Source: Bombyx mori (Eukaryota > Arthropoda > Insecta > Lepidoptera > Bombycidae). Taken from it: 64,000 bases of DNA. Each line of letters begins with the position of its first letter. Within the stretch, counting starts at the first letter, position 1. The stretch is taken from NCBI RefSeq assembly GCF_030269925.1, contig NC_085132.1, forward strand, positions 5,416,501-5,480,500, in the 5' to 3' direction. The translations under genes and the position numbers were made by a program. The notes under the pieces were generated by a model that was not told the DNA's origin, searched no databases, and saw only the letters and a list, made by a program, of their open reading frames with translations. Positions 11,113 through 23,672 of the stretch are shown one piece after another.

Positions 11113-14100
11113 TCACACATCGTTGTACGTGATGTAGGCGTTGAGGTAGTCTCCCTGCGCCTCCAGCAGCACCTTGTGTTGCGGCGGGGGGCAGGGCAGC
11201 GCGGGGGGCGCGGGGGCAGGCTCCACGTCTTTGCGCCGCTTCCGGTTCTTCTTGTCCCAGGGCGCGTAGGGGATCTTCAGGTGAACGGTCTGGATGTGAA
11301 GCTTCACCGCGTTGCTCTGCGTGAACCGTCTGTTGCAGTGGTGACACTGGTAACGCTTCTCGCCGGTGTGGACCTGACCATAATAATATTTGACAACTTG
11401 GAGGTATTGGTGGTCACTGGAAAGGTCGAGGGCAAGCGACCAAGAGGCAGGAACCCGACCCCTTGGACGGACTAGATTCGTGCAGCCCTTGATACCACAG
11501 TGTACGATGCTCTGCACTCAGCTGCAGATAGGAATAGATGGCGGTAACCACTTTAACACCAGGTGGGCTGTGAGCTCGTCCACCCATCTAAGATTTTTTT
11601 TTTAAATGAGACCTTTTGGCTCTTTTGTTAAAATAAGCATTATATACTTGTGTATAAGGTTACAAATGATACTAACCGCTATGTGCCTGTCTCGGTTGCT
11701 GGGCATGCTGAACCTCCGGTCGCACTGCGGACACTCGTACGGCTTCTCATTCGTGTGCGTCCGCATGTGGACCATCAGGTTCGCGTATTGCTGGAACATT
11801 CGCACAACATTCATTAACGCACAACTCTCGATCCATTAACGGTGCATTATATTTATTTATTACATTATTTTATTACATTTTACATTGGTGGACCCATCTT
11901 AGGATATTTTATCTCGTGTATGTTCTTTTTTTTTTTATTGCCTTTGTAGGCAGACGGGCATACGGCCCACCTGATGGTGAGTGGTTACCGTCGCCCATGG
12001 ACTTCAGCAATGCCAGGGGCAGAGCCAAGCCGCTGCCTACCGCTTAATACTCTTCACAAGCCTCGTTTGAAGAAGGACATGTCATAGCGCTCGGGAAACA
12101 CCGTGGAGGGGAGCTCATTCCATAGCCGGATGGTACGTGGCAAAAAAGATCTCTGGAAACGCACTGTGGATGACCGCAGTGGCTCCAGGTAGTATGGATG
12201 AACTCTACTCCGGTGGCGGGCGGTGCGATGGTAAAAACGAGAACAAACTGGCAAGAACAACTGAATCATGTAACCGCCGCGGTGGTCGACGGCAGACTGA
12301 GTTAGCTTGACATTTGTCTACCTCGCCCGCCCTGCCGCTCACATACCTCAGGAGGTGACTAGCGCTTCCGCGTGCACTATACCACACCGTCCTCATCGAG
12401 CCCGTCGCTTGCGACGAAGGGCACGACGAGCGAATTAACCCACAAACACAGCCCACTGAGTTTCTCGCCGGATCTTCTCAGTGGGTCGCGTTTCCGATCC
12501 GGTGGTAGATTCCGCGAAGCACTGCCCTTGCTAGGGCCAATGTTAGCATCACTCCGGTTTGAGCACCGTGAGCTCACCTACACACGTTAGGGTGAAGCTG
12601 AAATAGCCTCTCAAGGCTATCCAGCAGTAGGAAAAAAAAACGCACAATATTATTATGGTTTTTAACTTCAACTTCAGTTTACAAACATCAAATTCAGTTT
12701 TGTAAATATCAAATTCTATTCCAGGTTAGCTATTTTTATTATTCTTTTAAAATTTAACAACTAAAAACTCTCTATCACCTCCCCCTCTCTCTTCCCCTCT
12801 AAACCCTCCCCTCTCGTTCCCCCCCCCATCCCGCCACTCACCCGCGTGGTGTGTCCGCACACGTCGCACATGTACCGCTTGAGGTACTCGGTGCCGGGGT
12901 GCTCGGTCTCGTAATGCTTGCGCGCCTGCACGTCGTTCGACAGGAACTTGCCGCACTGAAACGATACGTTTTGTCATTAACATATTTACGTTACTTGAGT
13001 CGTCTATTATCAAAGGTGGCAATCTGTGCAATTGGACAAAAAAAAATTATTGATATGTCAATACAGATTGATTTGAATATAATCGTCTCCTTCAAAGAAT
13101 ACGGTTCAAAACCTGCATTAAATAAAGGTTAATAGTTAACCTGTTATTTATCTAAGATGTCGTTCAGAAGAGTTTTGTGACTGCCAATGGAATACAAAGT
13201 CAATAATTCGTTTTTCTGATTTACCAATAATTGTCCAAAAATCACATTGCCGGCTTTGATAATAGTCGACTCACTTATAACCCTTCGGTTTTAATGACTA
13301 GTATTCATAATTGAAGGTGTGGCGAAATCTTTGGTTCCGTCACGCGCATGCGCAGCTAAAAAATCCAGGAGGCCATGATCCCAGCCCTAAGAAAATAGAT
13401 TGTACATTTTTACATAAAATAAACATTTTATTATTTTATTTAGAGCCGCTTTTATTTAAGCGTCCTAAAAAACTATTCGATTTACTGTCGTATTTTTCGC
13501 TATTATTATTATTATTATTTCATTAACCCCGCCGTTGCGTGACCACGGACCCTCCAATGTATTCGAAACGAGACATCGAAACGTGAAAGTAGTTTTAATT
13601 ACGCAAGATATTTGACAGATGACTGAATGTCGCTTACGACATTTTCAAGATAAGCTTTTTTTTTCTATTGCTTAGATGGGTGGACGAGCTCACCTGGTGT
13701 TAAGTGGTTACTGGAGCCCATAGACATCTAAAACGTAAATGCGCCACCCACCTTGAGATATAAGTTTTAAGGTCTCAGTATAGTATATACAACGGCTACC
13801 CCACCCTTCAAACCGAAACGCATTACTGCTTCACGGCAGAAATAGGCGGGGTGGTGGTACCTTCCCGTGCGGACTCACAACATTGTAGATGTGTATGGCC
13901 TCCAGTAACCACTTAACACCAGGTGGGCTGTGAGCTCGTCCACCTATCTAAGCAATATAAAAAAAATGGCTTTGGATTATCTATAGTTTCGGTCTTATGT
14001 CATTCGTACAGCGTCTATTTGATATAAAGGTGGGTTGGATCCTGCGTCCCGGTACGTACGACTTCACAGTTGGTGGAGGTGGTGAGCCCGTTGTTGACGA

Positions 14101-17100
14101 TGTGCGAGGCGAGCGCGTGCGTGCGCGCCGGCCGCCCGCGCCCCCCGCCCCGCGCCGCGCCCGGCTTGCGCTTCATCAGTATCGACCTGGAAGTACAAAT
14201 CCACTACATACCGCAACACAACATCACTACAGTTTAATCATCTGTAAAATTGTTGAAGTGAAACTTCTAATGTGACTTCCGACAAGGTTGCGTCAACGCT
14301 GCCTTGGAATTAGCGGTGGGTTGTAGCGGCATTTTCGGTTAGCGAAACGAAACTAGCTATCGAATGTCAATAGCGGCTTTTGAAACGCGCTATTTCATTA
14401 GCGAGCAATAGCGGGTTTTGTTTAGCAGTAAACTAATGTGCACACGAATGAGCTAGCGTCGCGATTAATATTTCAGTAATTACGACTTTATTTGTAATTT
14501 ATCTTTAAGGATAATCTATATTAAACAACTATACACTTTATATTTTTAACTATTCAATTTGGCAATTAAACTTAAAACTTAGCGCCGAGTCTTTAATACA
14601 TTTTGTCGCTAAGCACGCGATTCGTGAATAACTGGTTCAAGGCCACAAAATTCGACTTCAACTTGCACTCATAATTTAATTTTATAAATCTTATTTTAAG
14701 GGCTTTAAGGGCTAAAGTCAAAGGTCAAATGCATCTCAGTCGTGTGCGTGAAAGAGACAAAATGATGATTGTCTATTTCGATCGAACCGATGTTTGCGCT
14801 GCGTGTCGCGATAGCTGCCGACCGAGCGGTACGAAGTAAAACGAATATTGCCGAACGTTGTGTGATTTGTGTTCGTGATCGGTGACGTGATTGAGTAGTA
14901 GATGTTAGCAGGTTATTGTAGTACGGCGAAACTAGCTAACCGCTATTTTGTCTATAGATAGTTTCAATAACCATTTACGTTGCGCAACGACCATGCCTAC
15001 TTGGAATAGAAAGAAAGAGACAGAGCGAGAGTGAATGCGAGGCACTCGAGCGCATGCGCGTAGTATACCTGTTAGGTAGAGGCCAGCGCGAGCGTTAGCA
15101 ACGAGTAGCGTCCAATATTTTAATGAAGTATTTAAAAAAATGTGTGTTTATCTATAATTTAAAATATATCTAAATGTTCAAGACATCGCATCTCTTAATA
15201 CACAGCGTTCCATATTACAAGAGCAATCTGATTTAAGGATGAAAAATGAAGAAAACCACAATACTACATAACGAAAAAGAAGTTTCACTTCATTCACGTG
15301 CACCACGGTGCTTTGTTTTTATTTTAACACGCCATCTTGAGACATAAGGTAGTATTCTCAATTAATAGACGGCAAAACAGATTAATGACTTGCAGCAGAA
15401 ATAAATATGATGGTAGTGAGCCATACCAATCGGTTTATCAACAATTAAGTTGACACTCAAATTTCTATCTTAAGCACTAATGATAAAAAGCTTATTATAC
15501 GATAAATGTACTGTTCATTAACAATGAAATTGACACACAAATTTCTACCTTAAGTAGTAATGATAAAGCTTATTATACGATAAATGTAGTTACTCATTGA
15601 CGGTGGCGTGTTTATTGGAGCTGCCCAGATGCGTGTTGAACGCTTCCTCGTTGAGGAACTGTATCCCGCAGGCGGCACAGTACATGGAGTCCGAAGGGTT
15701 CACAGACACAGACTGACTCAGTTCCCTCTCCTGGAATGACACCACATTATCCACCTACAATCAGTTGTTGGAAATTGTTTGACGCGACCTCTCGGACCTC
15801 CTTCACGGCTTTACCAATACCCTTCGCAGTCCACGAAGTGTTCTCCTCTGACCTCGGGAAATCCCATCTAAGGAAATTTAATCCGGTAGGCAGCGGCTTG
15901 GCTCTGCTCCTGGTATTGCTGAAGTCCATGGGCGACGGTAACCACTCACCATCAGGTGGGCCATATGCTCGTCTGCCTACAAGGGCAATAAAAAAAAATA
16001 AAAATAGAAACCAGAAAGTACTTGGCGAAGATCTCTGAATATGATTACTAGTGGTAAGGCATCTCACGATCTCACACGGGTAGGTACCACCCACCCCGCC
16101 TATTTCTGGCGTGAAGTCCCCGACATACAGTATAATATATATGTCTTCTGTATGTCACTGAACTCCTAAGTGGCTGGACCGATTTGAATGAATTTTTTTG
16201 TATGCATTTGGGTGGCGCCCTGAATGGTTTAGATCCACAAATTGGCCCGGCACGAGAACAACAGTCGGCGCCGGGGTGCTCCGTCCTCGGGCGTCATAAG
16301 ACCAAGCCATCGTATTATATCTATGTATCTATATATGTAAATTGCGACCGGACACGCATACAAACCTACTCTCCAGTCCTCCCAGCATCGGTTCACTCCT
16401 GTCCTGAGTGGTAGGGATCTTCAGCCCCGATAGAGGGGTTTTCCCCAAGGCCCGTTATGTGGACAACCCCAAACGTGTCATTTTTTATTTGTCATTTCCA
16501 TTTAGTCGAGTTACAAATGGCATTACTCGTAGAGAAGTTTACACTTCGATATTACAGTTACCTCTACTGAGTGCGCGATCTGCTTGTGACAGTACAGTCC
16601 GTTCTCACCGACGAAGCTGTGCCCGCACAGATTGCAGATGTTGTTCGAAGGGTGTTTCAGTCGTATGTGTGTTAGCTGCGTTGATATTTTTCTGTGAACA
16701 AATTCAAATAAAGCGCTTCAGTGGCTTCGAGGACAGATCTACATAAATGGCAAAGGTGTATTTGTAGAAATTCCTAATCGATGAACCAAAAAAGAAAATT
16801 ACCACAATACGTGCGCCAGCCTATTTCTATATTGAAAGCTGTCTATATTTGTGTGGGATGGTAGGGCGAAATCTAGTGAATATTTAGTTTAACATCAAAA
16901 TCATAAAAAAACACTTAATATCGTGTCATGTCAATCATCATTTTCATTTTTCTTATTATAACTAAAACTAACGTGTCAGTGTGAATTAACCAAAAAGTAC
17001 CGATCTTTTCACATTTATATGTGTACAGTTGTTCAATTTACTTAGAATATGCAACGACCATAACTTTCTCTGCGTCGCCCTGACGCGCTTGACTGGTACA

Positions 17101-20100
17101 GAATATAAGAGATATTAAGTTCGCCAATGTATAATGTAATCAATAAAAAATAGAAATTTTATTTACAATTTTTCTATACTATTGACTCTAACGGCATCGT
17201 CATTCTCCTGCCCTTCTCCCAGTCAATTGGTGTGTTCTCCTTTCATACTCCCCTATCATATACAATTTCTTGGCTCACTCCCCTCTTACACATATTATCG
17301 TCTTTCAAGCGATCCATTGATTTTTTTTGAGGTCTACCTCTTCCTCTAATTAACTCCAACGGAATATTTAAAAAAATATATACTTACTTGAATACTTTAT
17401 CACAGTGCGGACAGGGGTACGTTACATTTTTGTGCCATCTGTAATGCGCATGCGCTTGACCCCTGGAAAAGTATTTTTTAGTTAATTATTTACAGGCTAC
17501 GGATTGTTGTAGACGATGTTCTTATAACGTTAGCAATACCTAGTAGTTCAATTATTGTGTAGGTACACTGGCCACGTGTTTGCTGTTTACTATGGAAGTT
17601 ATTAGCATTTTGCAAATGTCTTTTAAATGTATCTATCTTTCAAATTAATTTTCAAAGACCATAAATCGCACTTTTAGAATTGAAGTGACTTAATATAAAA
17701 AAAATTTTTTTTTTTTTAAACGCCCAAAATGTAATTGAAGAATTATAGTTTTTCAATTTCGATTTTAATCTTTCAAGCCTTAAGGCGCATACCTTAAAGT
17801 TTAAAATATGCGCTTGATTTAAAAGATACGGTAAGTGTACTTTGTCCTTTACTAGACAAAAATATTATTTTATAAACTGATAAAATACATGTTTATAAAT
17901 CGTTCAAAGTATAAAACTAATTGTCTTAAAAATTTTAGTTAAGCCACTCCACATCTAAAGGTGCGATATATTACGCTCATAGTATGTTCTATGAGCAAAA
18001 TTAACCCAAAAACTTGTATCTACTTTTGCTCGGTAACAGACACTGTAACATTCGTGTCGATATGTTCGCCGTGCGAAGTTCGTTCGTATTTTGCAGCCAG
18101 CATTGTATGTCAAATCAAAACTCCTTTTACGATTTAATCTAGTGTTAACGTTTCTAACTGGCCCAATATTCAAATGTCAATGAACGACGCTTACGTGCTT
18201 AGTGCGAGTTTTATAACGTTCTCGATAGCGTAAAAGTTAACCCAATTTTGTATGGAGTTGGAACAGCGCCCCTAGCGGCGAACGTACGCAAACAATCCCA
18301 TTCGATACAAATATGAGCTAACTTTTACGCTATCGAGAACGTTAAAAAACTCACACTAAGCACACTGAGACGTCCGTGACCACGAAAACTTTAAATTATT
18401 CGAACCGTCTTAAATATTATAATGACAACAAAAACGTGAGATTACTTACATCTTCAAATTAGATTTAATTATGTACACACAATCCCTTCTTTAGAATTAC
18501 ACGAGGATGAAATTCTCTAGATTGGGATGATTTCTTAAATTATTTTAATTATATCCATGACACGATGATAATATTCAACCAGGCAATGTACAGAAAACAG
18601 CTCGCATATATTTTTTTTGCGCCCTAAATTTCATTCGAGACCATATTAAGGTAAATTACGACAATGACATTTCTGTAATGCGTTATTAAATGAAGGATAT
18701 TTAAATACATCCGAATGAAGAAAATATTTACCTATTGACGCATACGAAACTGCACAAACGACATGAATACTTGAATAGATGCGTACAACTCATATGCTTG
18801 TAGAGTTTCCTTTGATTCAAGAAATACAGTTTGCACATATCACATTGAACATTACCAGATACGGTCTGTAAAGAAACAGTCATATTATTTTATGCACATT
18901 TAAAAAATTTCAAACCAAAAAAGTACAAATATCTAAATAAACAGCTATATACATCGGTATAATATATATAAACACTATAATTAAATATTGCATTTCCTCT
19001 AAAAACTTTTTTTTTATTGCCTTTGCCTTAGGCAGACGAGCATACGGCCCACCTGATGGTGAGTGGTTACCGTCGCCCATGGACTTCAGCAATGCCAAGG
19101 GCAGAGCCAAGCCGCTGCCTACCGCTTAATACTCTCCAAAACTTGATCATTGTTGTCATATTAGTTAACTGTTAGTTGGTTTTTAATGAATTTTTAAATT
19201 CAATGAAATGTATAACTTTCATCCCTATGAGTTCAAATAACATAGGGTTGTGATAGTGCACTTAGATGAAAATTACAGTATATATTAACTACGGTAAGGT
19301 TTAATAGAGCTTGTACTAGGTAAATTCTACAATCGAAAGCGGTTTCGACTGAATTATCGAAGAGTCCAAAAATTTAATGGAGTCTTAAACAATATATATA
19401 TATTTTATTGCTTAGATGTGTGGACGAGCTCACAGCCCACCTGGTGTTAAGTGGTTACTGGAGCCCATAGACATCTACAACGTAAATACGCCAGATATAG
19501 TTCTAAGGTCTCAGTATAGTCACAACAGCTGTCCCACCCTTCAAACCGAAACGCATTACTGCTTCACGGCAGAAATAGGCGGGGCGGTGGTACCTACCCG
19601 TGCGGACTCACAAGAGGTCCTACCACCAGTAATTACGCCAATTATAATTTTGCGGGTTTGATTTTTATTGAACGATGTTATTCCTTCACCGTGGAAGTCA
19701 ATCGTGAACATTTGTTAAGTACGTATTTCATTAGAAAAATTGATACCCGCCTGCGGGATTCGAACACCGGTGCATCGCTACATACGAATGCACCGGACGT
19801 CTTATCATTTAGGCCACGACGACTTCATGAGTATGGGTTCCATTTAATATGTCCCGTGCCATATGTAAATAACACATAAATGTGAGTTTGTTATTCCATG
19901 TTTGCTTGAGACCCTGATATTTAAATGTTCTTAAACTAATATAGTAAACTCAATTTCATGCAAATAGTTTGTTTATTTTAGACATTAGTTCCATCATTAT
20001 ACAAGTACGTAAAAGGTACTTATGTGCATACCTTCAGAGATAACATAATTTACATGAAATTTCATCTTAATTAAAGAATGAAATTATGAACTTGATTTAT

Positions 20101-23100
20101 GAAAATTTAAGAAATTATTATTTTCATCTTTAAATTAAGTATATAAAAAGAATAAAGACATACCGGATCATGTTTCTTCATATGCTTTTCATATGTAGTG
20201 GATTCCCTAAAGCCTCTATAACACAGTTCGCATTTGAAAAGTGAATCCAAATAGTTATTTGTCTTTTTTCTGTCCTGTACTAGCTGGTATTGTTCTAAAT
20301 GACTTATGGGAGAATAAACTAGGAAGTCTTCCGGAAGCTTTGAGAATTTTCTACTGGTAGTCACAGGAGTTTTGCTGTGTTTTGAGCCTTTAATCCGTTT
20401 GCCTCCTCTGGAACTAAGCCACGTCGGTCTGTTTTTGTACCAAGTATCATCTTTTTTGTGTCCTTTCTGCATGTGAGTCCATATGAAATGCTGTTTTGCT
20501 GAAGCTCTAAAATTTCAGAGAAATGTAATCAGTTGATAGAAGTGTTGGGGTAATAAATATATACATTTTGGAAAATATCAGCATGTTACTGTAGACAATT
20601 TCAAAAAGAGAACAAATTGTTATAGCTATAAATTATAGTACATTGCAGCGGTGCACATACTATTTTTTCTCCTACCAGGCCGAAAGTTCCTCCGTACTCA
20701 TAAAAAAAACTATTTAACTGTTTTTTAATTGTTAAATAAACTACTACTAATTGAATAAGAACTGTCTGATGAACTCATCTTTGTTTAATACTTCACTATT
20801 AAATTTTATTGCCTTTTGTTTAATTCACTTTTACACTAAATACAATATTGCAAATTACCCGAGCACAACAATGGCCAAGAATTTTAGGTGCGTGAGAGCA
20901 GACGTAGACACTAACGCACATGCGCACTTGTACCCAGGGAGAAAGAGTTACACTTTCTTCCCTGCACAGCGGGAGGAAAAGTTACACTTTCTTCCCTCTA
21001 CAGCGGGACGAAAACCGAAGTATCGAGGTAGGAGAAAATTTTAATTTTTGTGTGCTTGTAATCAATTCATTCAACATGCATATTTTTCTCTTTTTGAAGC
21101 TTTTTATTATGATACAAATACTCTATATTATTCTCAAAGAAACTCTCATCAGGATCTTTTTAGCCTTCCCAAAGATCTGCTTGGAGAAACAAAATTTAGA
21201 AATGGCATTCCTCATTTAATAGTAAAATTAAACCCGATGCTTTTCTTTTTATCACATAGACAGACATACATTTCTAGTAAGTTTATTGTTAGAAAAAGGA
21301 AATGTATAAAATAATCATAATTTTATCACATACCTATCAAAATTGACCTCCTTACATTTAGTACAAACATATTTGTACATGTGTTTCTCAGTCATGTGTG
21401 ACTGTAGAAGAAATTCCGTTTTGTAATAATAATTACATATTTTGCAATGATATTTGCCGCTAATGTGCTGTAAATATATTATTACACTTTAAAAAAATAT
21501 TTAAAAGCAAATAAATTATAGAGACATTAACATAATTCAAATTTAAGAAAATTTCCATCCAAGCAGTCATCTTTACTATGAGTTGGAATAATTTTATGTT
21601 CATATGTGTCCAATTCTTTAATATTTTCAATAGTTTAATATTACTCAGGAACAGAATAACTATGCTTAAATTATTTTAAACAATATTATTGCTCATGCCA
21701 TTATATAACGGATTCTTTCAAAGATTTTCAAATTTAATGAGTGCCTGACGTTTAGCAGCTGTTGCATGCATGACAATCACCACTGAAGACTGAAGGTATG
21801 ATTTTGGAACAGAAAAATCTGTCTACATTTCTGGTGCGTTTTTTGTTTTACCAATGGAATTTAATGACTCGCCCCATCAATGTTGCCTCATGGGGAAATC
21901 ATAATATGAACCTTTTAAATTAAATAATAGTGTGTGTAATGTAGATAGCTAGTAGAATTATTATTTATTCATTATACCTTATCATGCATCCTCAAATGTA
22001 TTTTGTGACGTTCGGCACTGTTATGTCTTTTACTACAAATTGAACACATATGCTTCCCATTACTGCTATACAACCTATGAACCTCTAATGCTGCTTTTGC
22101 TTCTTTCACTGATATAGGATATACATTTGCGTATTCCTCATCGGCCTTGTCATTTTCATCCTTATTAATGTCACAAGACATAACAGGAAATAATGTCTCC
22201 TGGCCATCACTGTCATTCTGAACTTCTGTGTCATAATAATCATCATCAGCTCCGGCATCTAGATTTGTGTCTTCATATGTTTCATTTTTTGTAAAACTTT
22301 TCACAAATTGCTCTTCTACAACTTCTGTTTTGACTTTCTCAGATAATTCATTATTCTTTACTTCTATTTCAAAAAATATGTCTTGGTTTGCCAGTGTACT
22401 GCAGTGAGCTACTGGGATTATGTCACCTGTAGTTGTAATGATCCGATTATGTTTCACCCATTGAAATTTTGTTTGTTCATAGTGAGTTTTGTCTAGGTCC
22501 ACATAGGATAGCTGGGGTCCAATGCCCAGACGTTTTCCATCAAATGATGTTAAGTGATATGTTTTTATCTGTAAAGTTAGGATTGTGAGATGAAATAACA
22601 AAAACAGCCATATTTTTTTCAAATATACTATCCAACAACTACTAAACACTAGGCAGTGGTCTGTGCTATTTCCTAAATTAATTACAAGAAAATACATAGA
22701 AAAAAATTTAAAATAACAAAAAAACTATTACCTCTTTACAGTTTTGCAGAATTTCTTGTAAAGCAAAATGAGCTCTCTTACATTTTTCTCGGAACTTAAT
22801 TGAGCGTTTTACAAAGGCCAAACAATACACACACAAGTATTCTGGAAGGCCTTCACCAGGCTTAGTCTGAAACGTTATAATACACTGTGCTGAGAACAGT
22901 TTATTTTAAGGGATAATAATAATAATAAGTTGTGTTACGTTTATGTAAATTAATAAGAACAAAAAATCCATTACACCAATATATTTTAATCCTATATTTA
23001 CTATTTAATAATTTGTTTAATTAATCATTTAAACTTACCTGAAGACCGGAAATCAAGTTAAAATCTTTTCTCACTTTCTCTCGATCCAAATTAATTAACT

Positions 23101-23146
23101 TTGTTTCAACACTAAAGCATACAAAACAGGCCTTTAAATCCAACAT
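11113..23146 (-). CDS. ZAD domain C2H2 zinc-finger protein, 13 exons, 800 aa, 13 fingers
   Basis: Exons in transcript order: 23146-23039, 22866-22732, 22568-21978, 21467-21334, 20506-20164, 18865-18732, 17462-17388, 16691-16562, 15730-15594, 14186-14060, 12955-12842, 11790-11677, 11373-11113. All have AG/GT borders and compatible phases; they total 2403 nt. The N-terminal zinc-finger-associated domain (ZAD) has CFVC (residues 7-10) and CVYC (48-51). An acidic linker (about 120-250) precedes thirteen C2H2 fingers from about residue 254 to 745, the last with the TGEK-type linker HTGEKRYQC. An AT-hook core, GRGRPAR, sits between fingers 9 and 10. ZAD proteins are insect nuclear factors that dimerise through the ZAD. 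Exons 4 and 6 are both 134 nt with the same phase and similar sequence. Introns hold many SINE, LINE and MITE copies. I do not recognise an orthologue by name. Confidence 0.9.
11538..11604 (+). mobile_element. Family B SINE, 3' fragment
   Basis: Only the last ~65 bp (TAACCACTTTAACACCAGG to ATCTAAGA plus homopolymer), in the last intron of the zinc-finger gene. Confidence 0.65.
11928..12365 (-). mobile_element. Family A LINE: end of ORF2 plus 3' UTR
   Basis: On the minus strand, codons ending at 12054 read VHPYYLEPLRSSTVRFQRSF, then LPRTIRLWNELPSTVFPERY, the typical extreme C-terminus of jockey-like reverse transcriptase ORFs. This is followed by a stop and then the family A tail (GGCAGCGGCTTGGCTCTGCC). 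The copy therefore shows that the many short family A repeats are the 3' UTR of a LINE. The frame can be followed upstream to about 12310. Which named silkworm LINE it is cannot be settled here. Confidence 0.75.
12380..12640 (+). mobile_element. Family C LINE 3' UTR, truncated
   Basis: GTCGCTTGCGACGAAGGGC through CTCTCAAGGCTATCCAGCAG and an A run. It abuts the family A copy in opposite orientation, inside the zinc-finger gene. Confidence 0.75.
13663..13880 (-). mobile_element. Family B SINE, 5'-truncated
   Basis: Reverse copy with tail at the left, running to the CCGTGCGGACTCACAA segment, where it meets a second copy in the opposite orientation. Confidence 0.75.
13881..13970 (+). mobile_element. 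Family B SINE, 3' fragment, head-to-head with the previous copy
   Basis: Starts at CATTGTAGATGTGTATGGCC and ends in GCAATATAAAAAAAA. Both copies have their own 3' tail, so they are two insertions rather than one inverted insertion. Confidence 0.7.
14255..15291. mobile_element. Family F-type paired ends around 1.0 kb (tentative element)
   Basis: GAAGTGAAACTTC (14255-14267) and its exact reverse complement GAAGTTTCACTTC (15279-15291) face each other in an intron of the zinc-finger gene. The interior holds no recognisable gene. It repeats the sequence CGAAACTAGCTA near both sides (about 14350 and 14929). Tentative: the motif is only 13 bp. Confidence 0.3.
15884..15999 (+). mobile_element. Family A LINE 3' tail
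   Basis: CGGTAGGCAGCGGCTTGGCT through CTCGTCTGCCTACAAGGGC, AATAAAAAAAA. Confidence 0.8.
16073..16118 (+). mobile_element. Family B SINE, internal fragment
   Basis: About 45 bp matching GGGTAGGTACCACC...CGCCTATTTCTGGCGTGAAG. It is followed (about 16130-16250) by a different repeat-like stretch containing TGGCTGGACCGATTTGAATG, not assigned. Confidence 0.5.
18195..18363. mobile_element. Foldback MITE, copy 2
   Basis: About 169 bp. The left arm GTGCTTAGTGCGAGTTTTAT... and the right arm (reverse complement GTGCTTAGTGTGAGTTTTTT...) pair over about 45 bp with a few mismatches. The centre is shared with 1651-1807. No coding capacity; intron of the zinc-finger gene. Confidence 0.85.
19010..19130 (-). 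mobile_element. Family A LINE 3' tail
   Basis: TTTTTTTTATTGCC then AGACGAGCATACGGCCCACC through GCCGCTGCCTACCGCTTAAT. Confidence 0.8.
19404..19828 (-). mobile_element. Family B SINE, full length
   Basis: Reverse copy, poly(T)-side tail at 19404 and tRNA-like head complement (GATTCGAACACCGG, then ATTTAGGCCACGACGAC) at the right end. Confidence 0.85.
20940..21008. repeat. Two-copy tandem repeat, ~36-bp unit
   Basis: GAGTTACACTTTCTTCCCTG plus CACAGCGGGAGGAAA is followed at once by AGTTACACTTTCTTCCCTCT plus ACAGCGGGACGAAA. Intronic in the zinc-finger gene. Confidence 0.7.
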
Positions 23147-23263
23147 TTTAGCATGTTATCTTTAATTTTTAATTTATTTAGTAATGCCAAACAATTTATC
23201 CGTATTTACATTGTACTTTTTTTGCTATTGACAGCATAGACAAAACATTGTATGGAGATCACT

Positions 23264-23672
23264 TTTTTTTTTAAGGGATTTTATGACCTGGTAACTGAGA
23301 CCTTTAAGTCATGTCTTATTTTAATGTATAATTATATTTTTATGATAAATGATATTATGGAGTGAAATGAAATGAAGATGATTAATTTGAGACATTAATC
23401 AACTGGGATGAAATTAAATGAGATGATATGAGATGAAATATAATCTCAGTAAAATGGTGGTCATTTACTAAGATTTTTTCAGTGGACTTTTTGGAGGATC
23501 CCGAGAAGTTAGTCCAGCGGCTTTGTTTCATTTTCCCACATTTGTGCACTTTCACAGATATTAAACAGTTAATAAACCACCATTATTACACATTTAAACC
23601 CGAAGAAACACTAAATAGACAAAATAAAACAAATCACACAACTTCACTCCTCGCGTTTCCGCCAAAAAGTCC
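23264..23672 (-). mobile_element. Family D retroposon, full length, with 11-bp target duplication
   Basis: 409 bp flanked by TGGAGATCACT at 23253-23263 and 23673-23683. On the minus strand it starts with TTTTTGGCGGAAACGCGAGG and ends with GGTCATAAAATCCCTT and an A run. The variable-length duplication and 3' A tail indicate a retroposed element. No clear pol III boxes or coding frame are present. Its 3' end is about 117 bp upstream of the zinc-finger gene's start codon, in the same orientation. Confidence 0.85.

Noticed and set aside
12205..12590. Overlapping frames on both strands between 12205 and 12590
   Set aside because: They lie in adjoining LINE fragments (families A and C); no host gene.
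20751..21314. Plus-strand frames of 88-99 codons
   Set aside because: They overlap introns and flanks of the zinc-finger gene and are biased by simple repeats; no recognisable domain.
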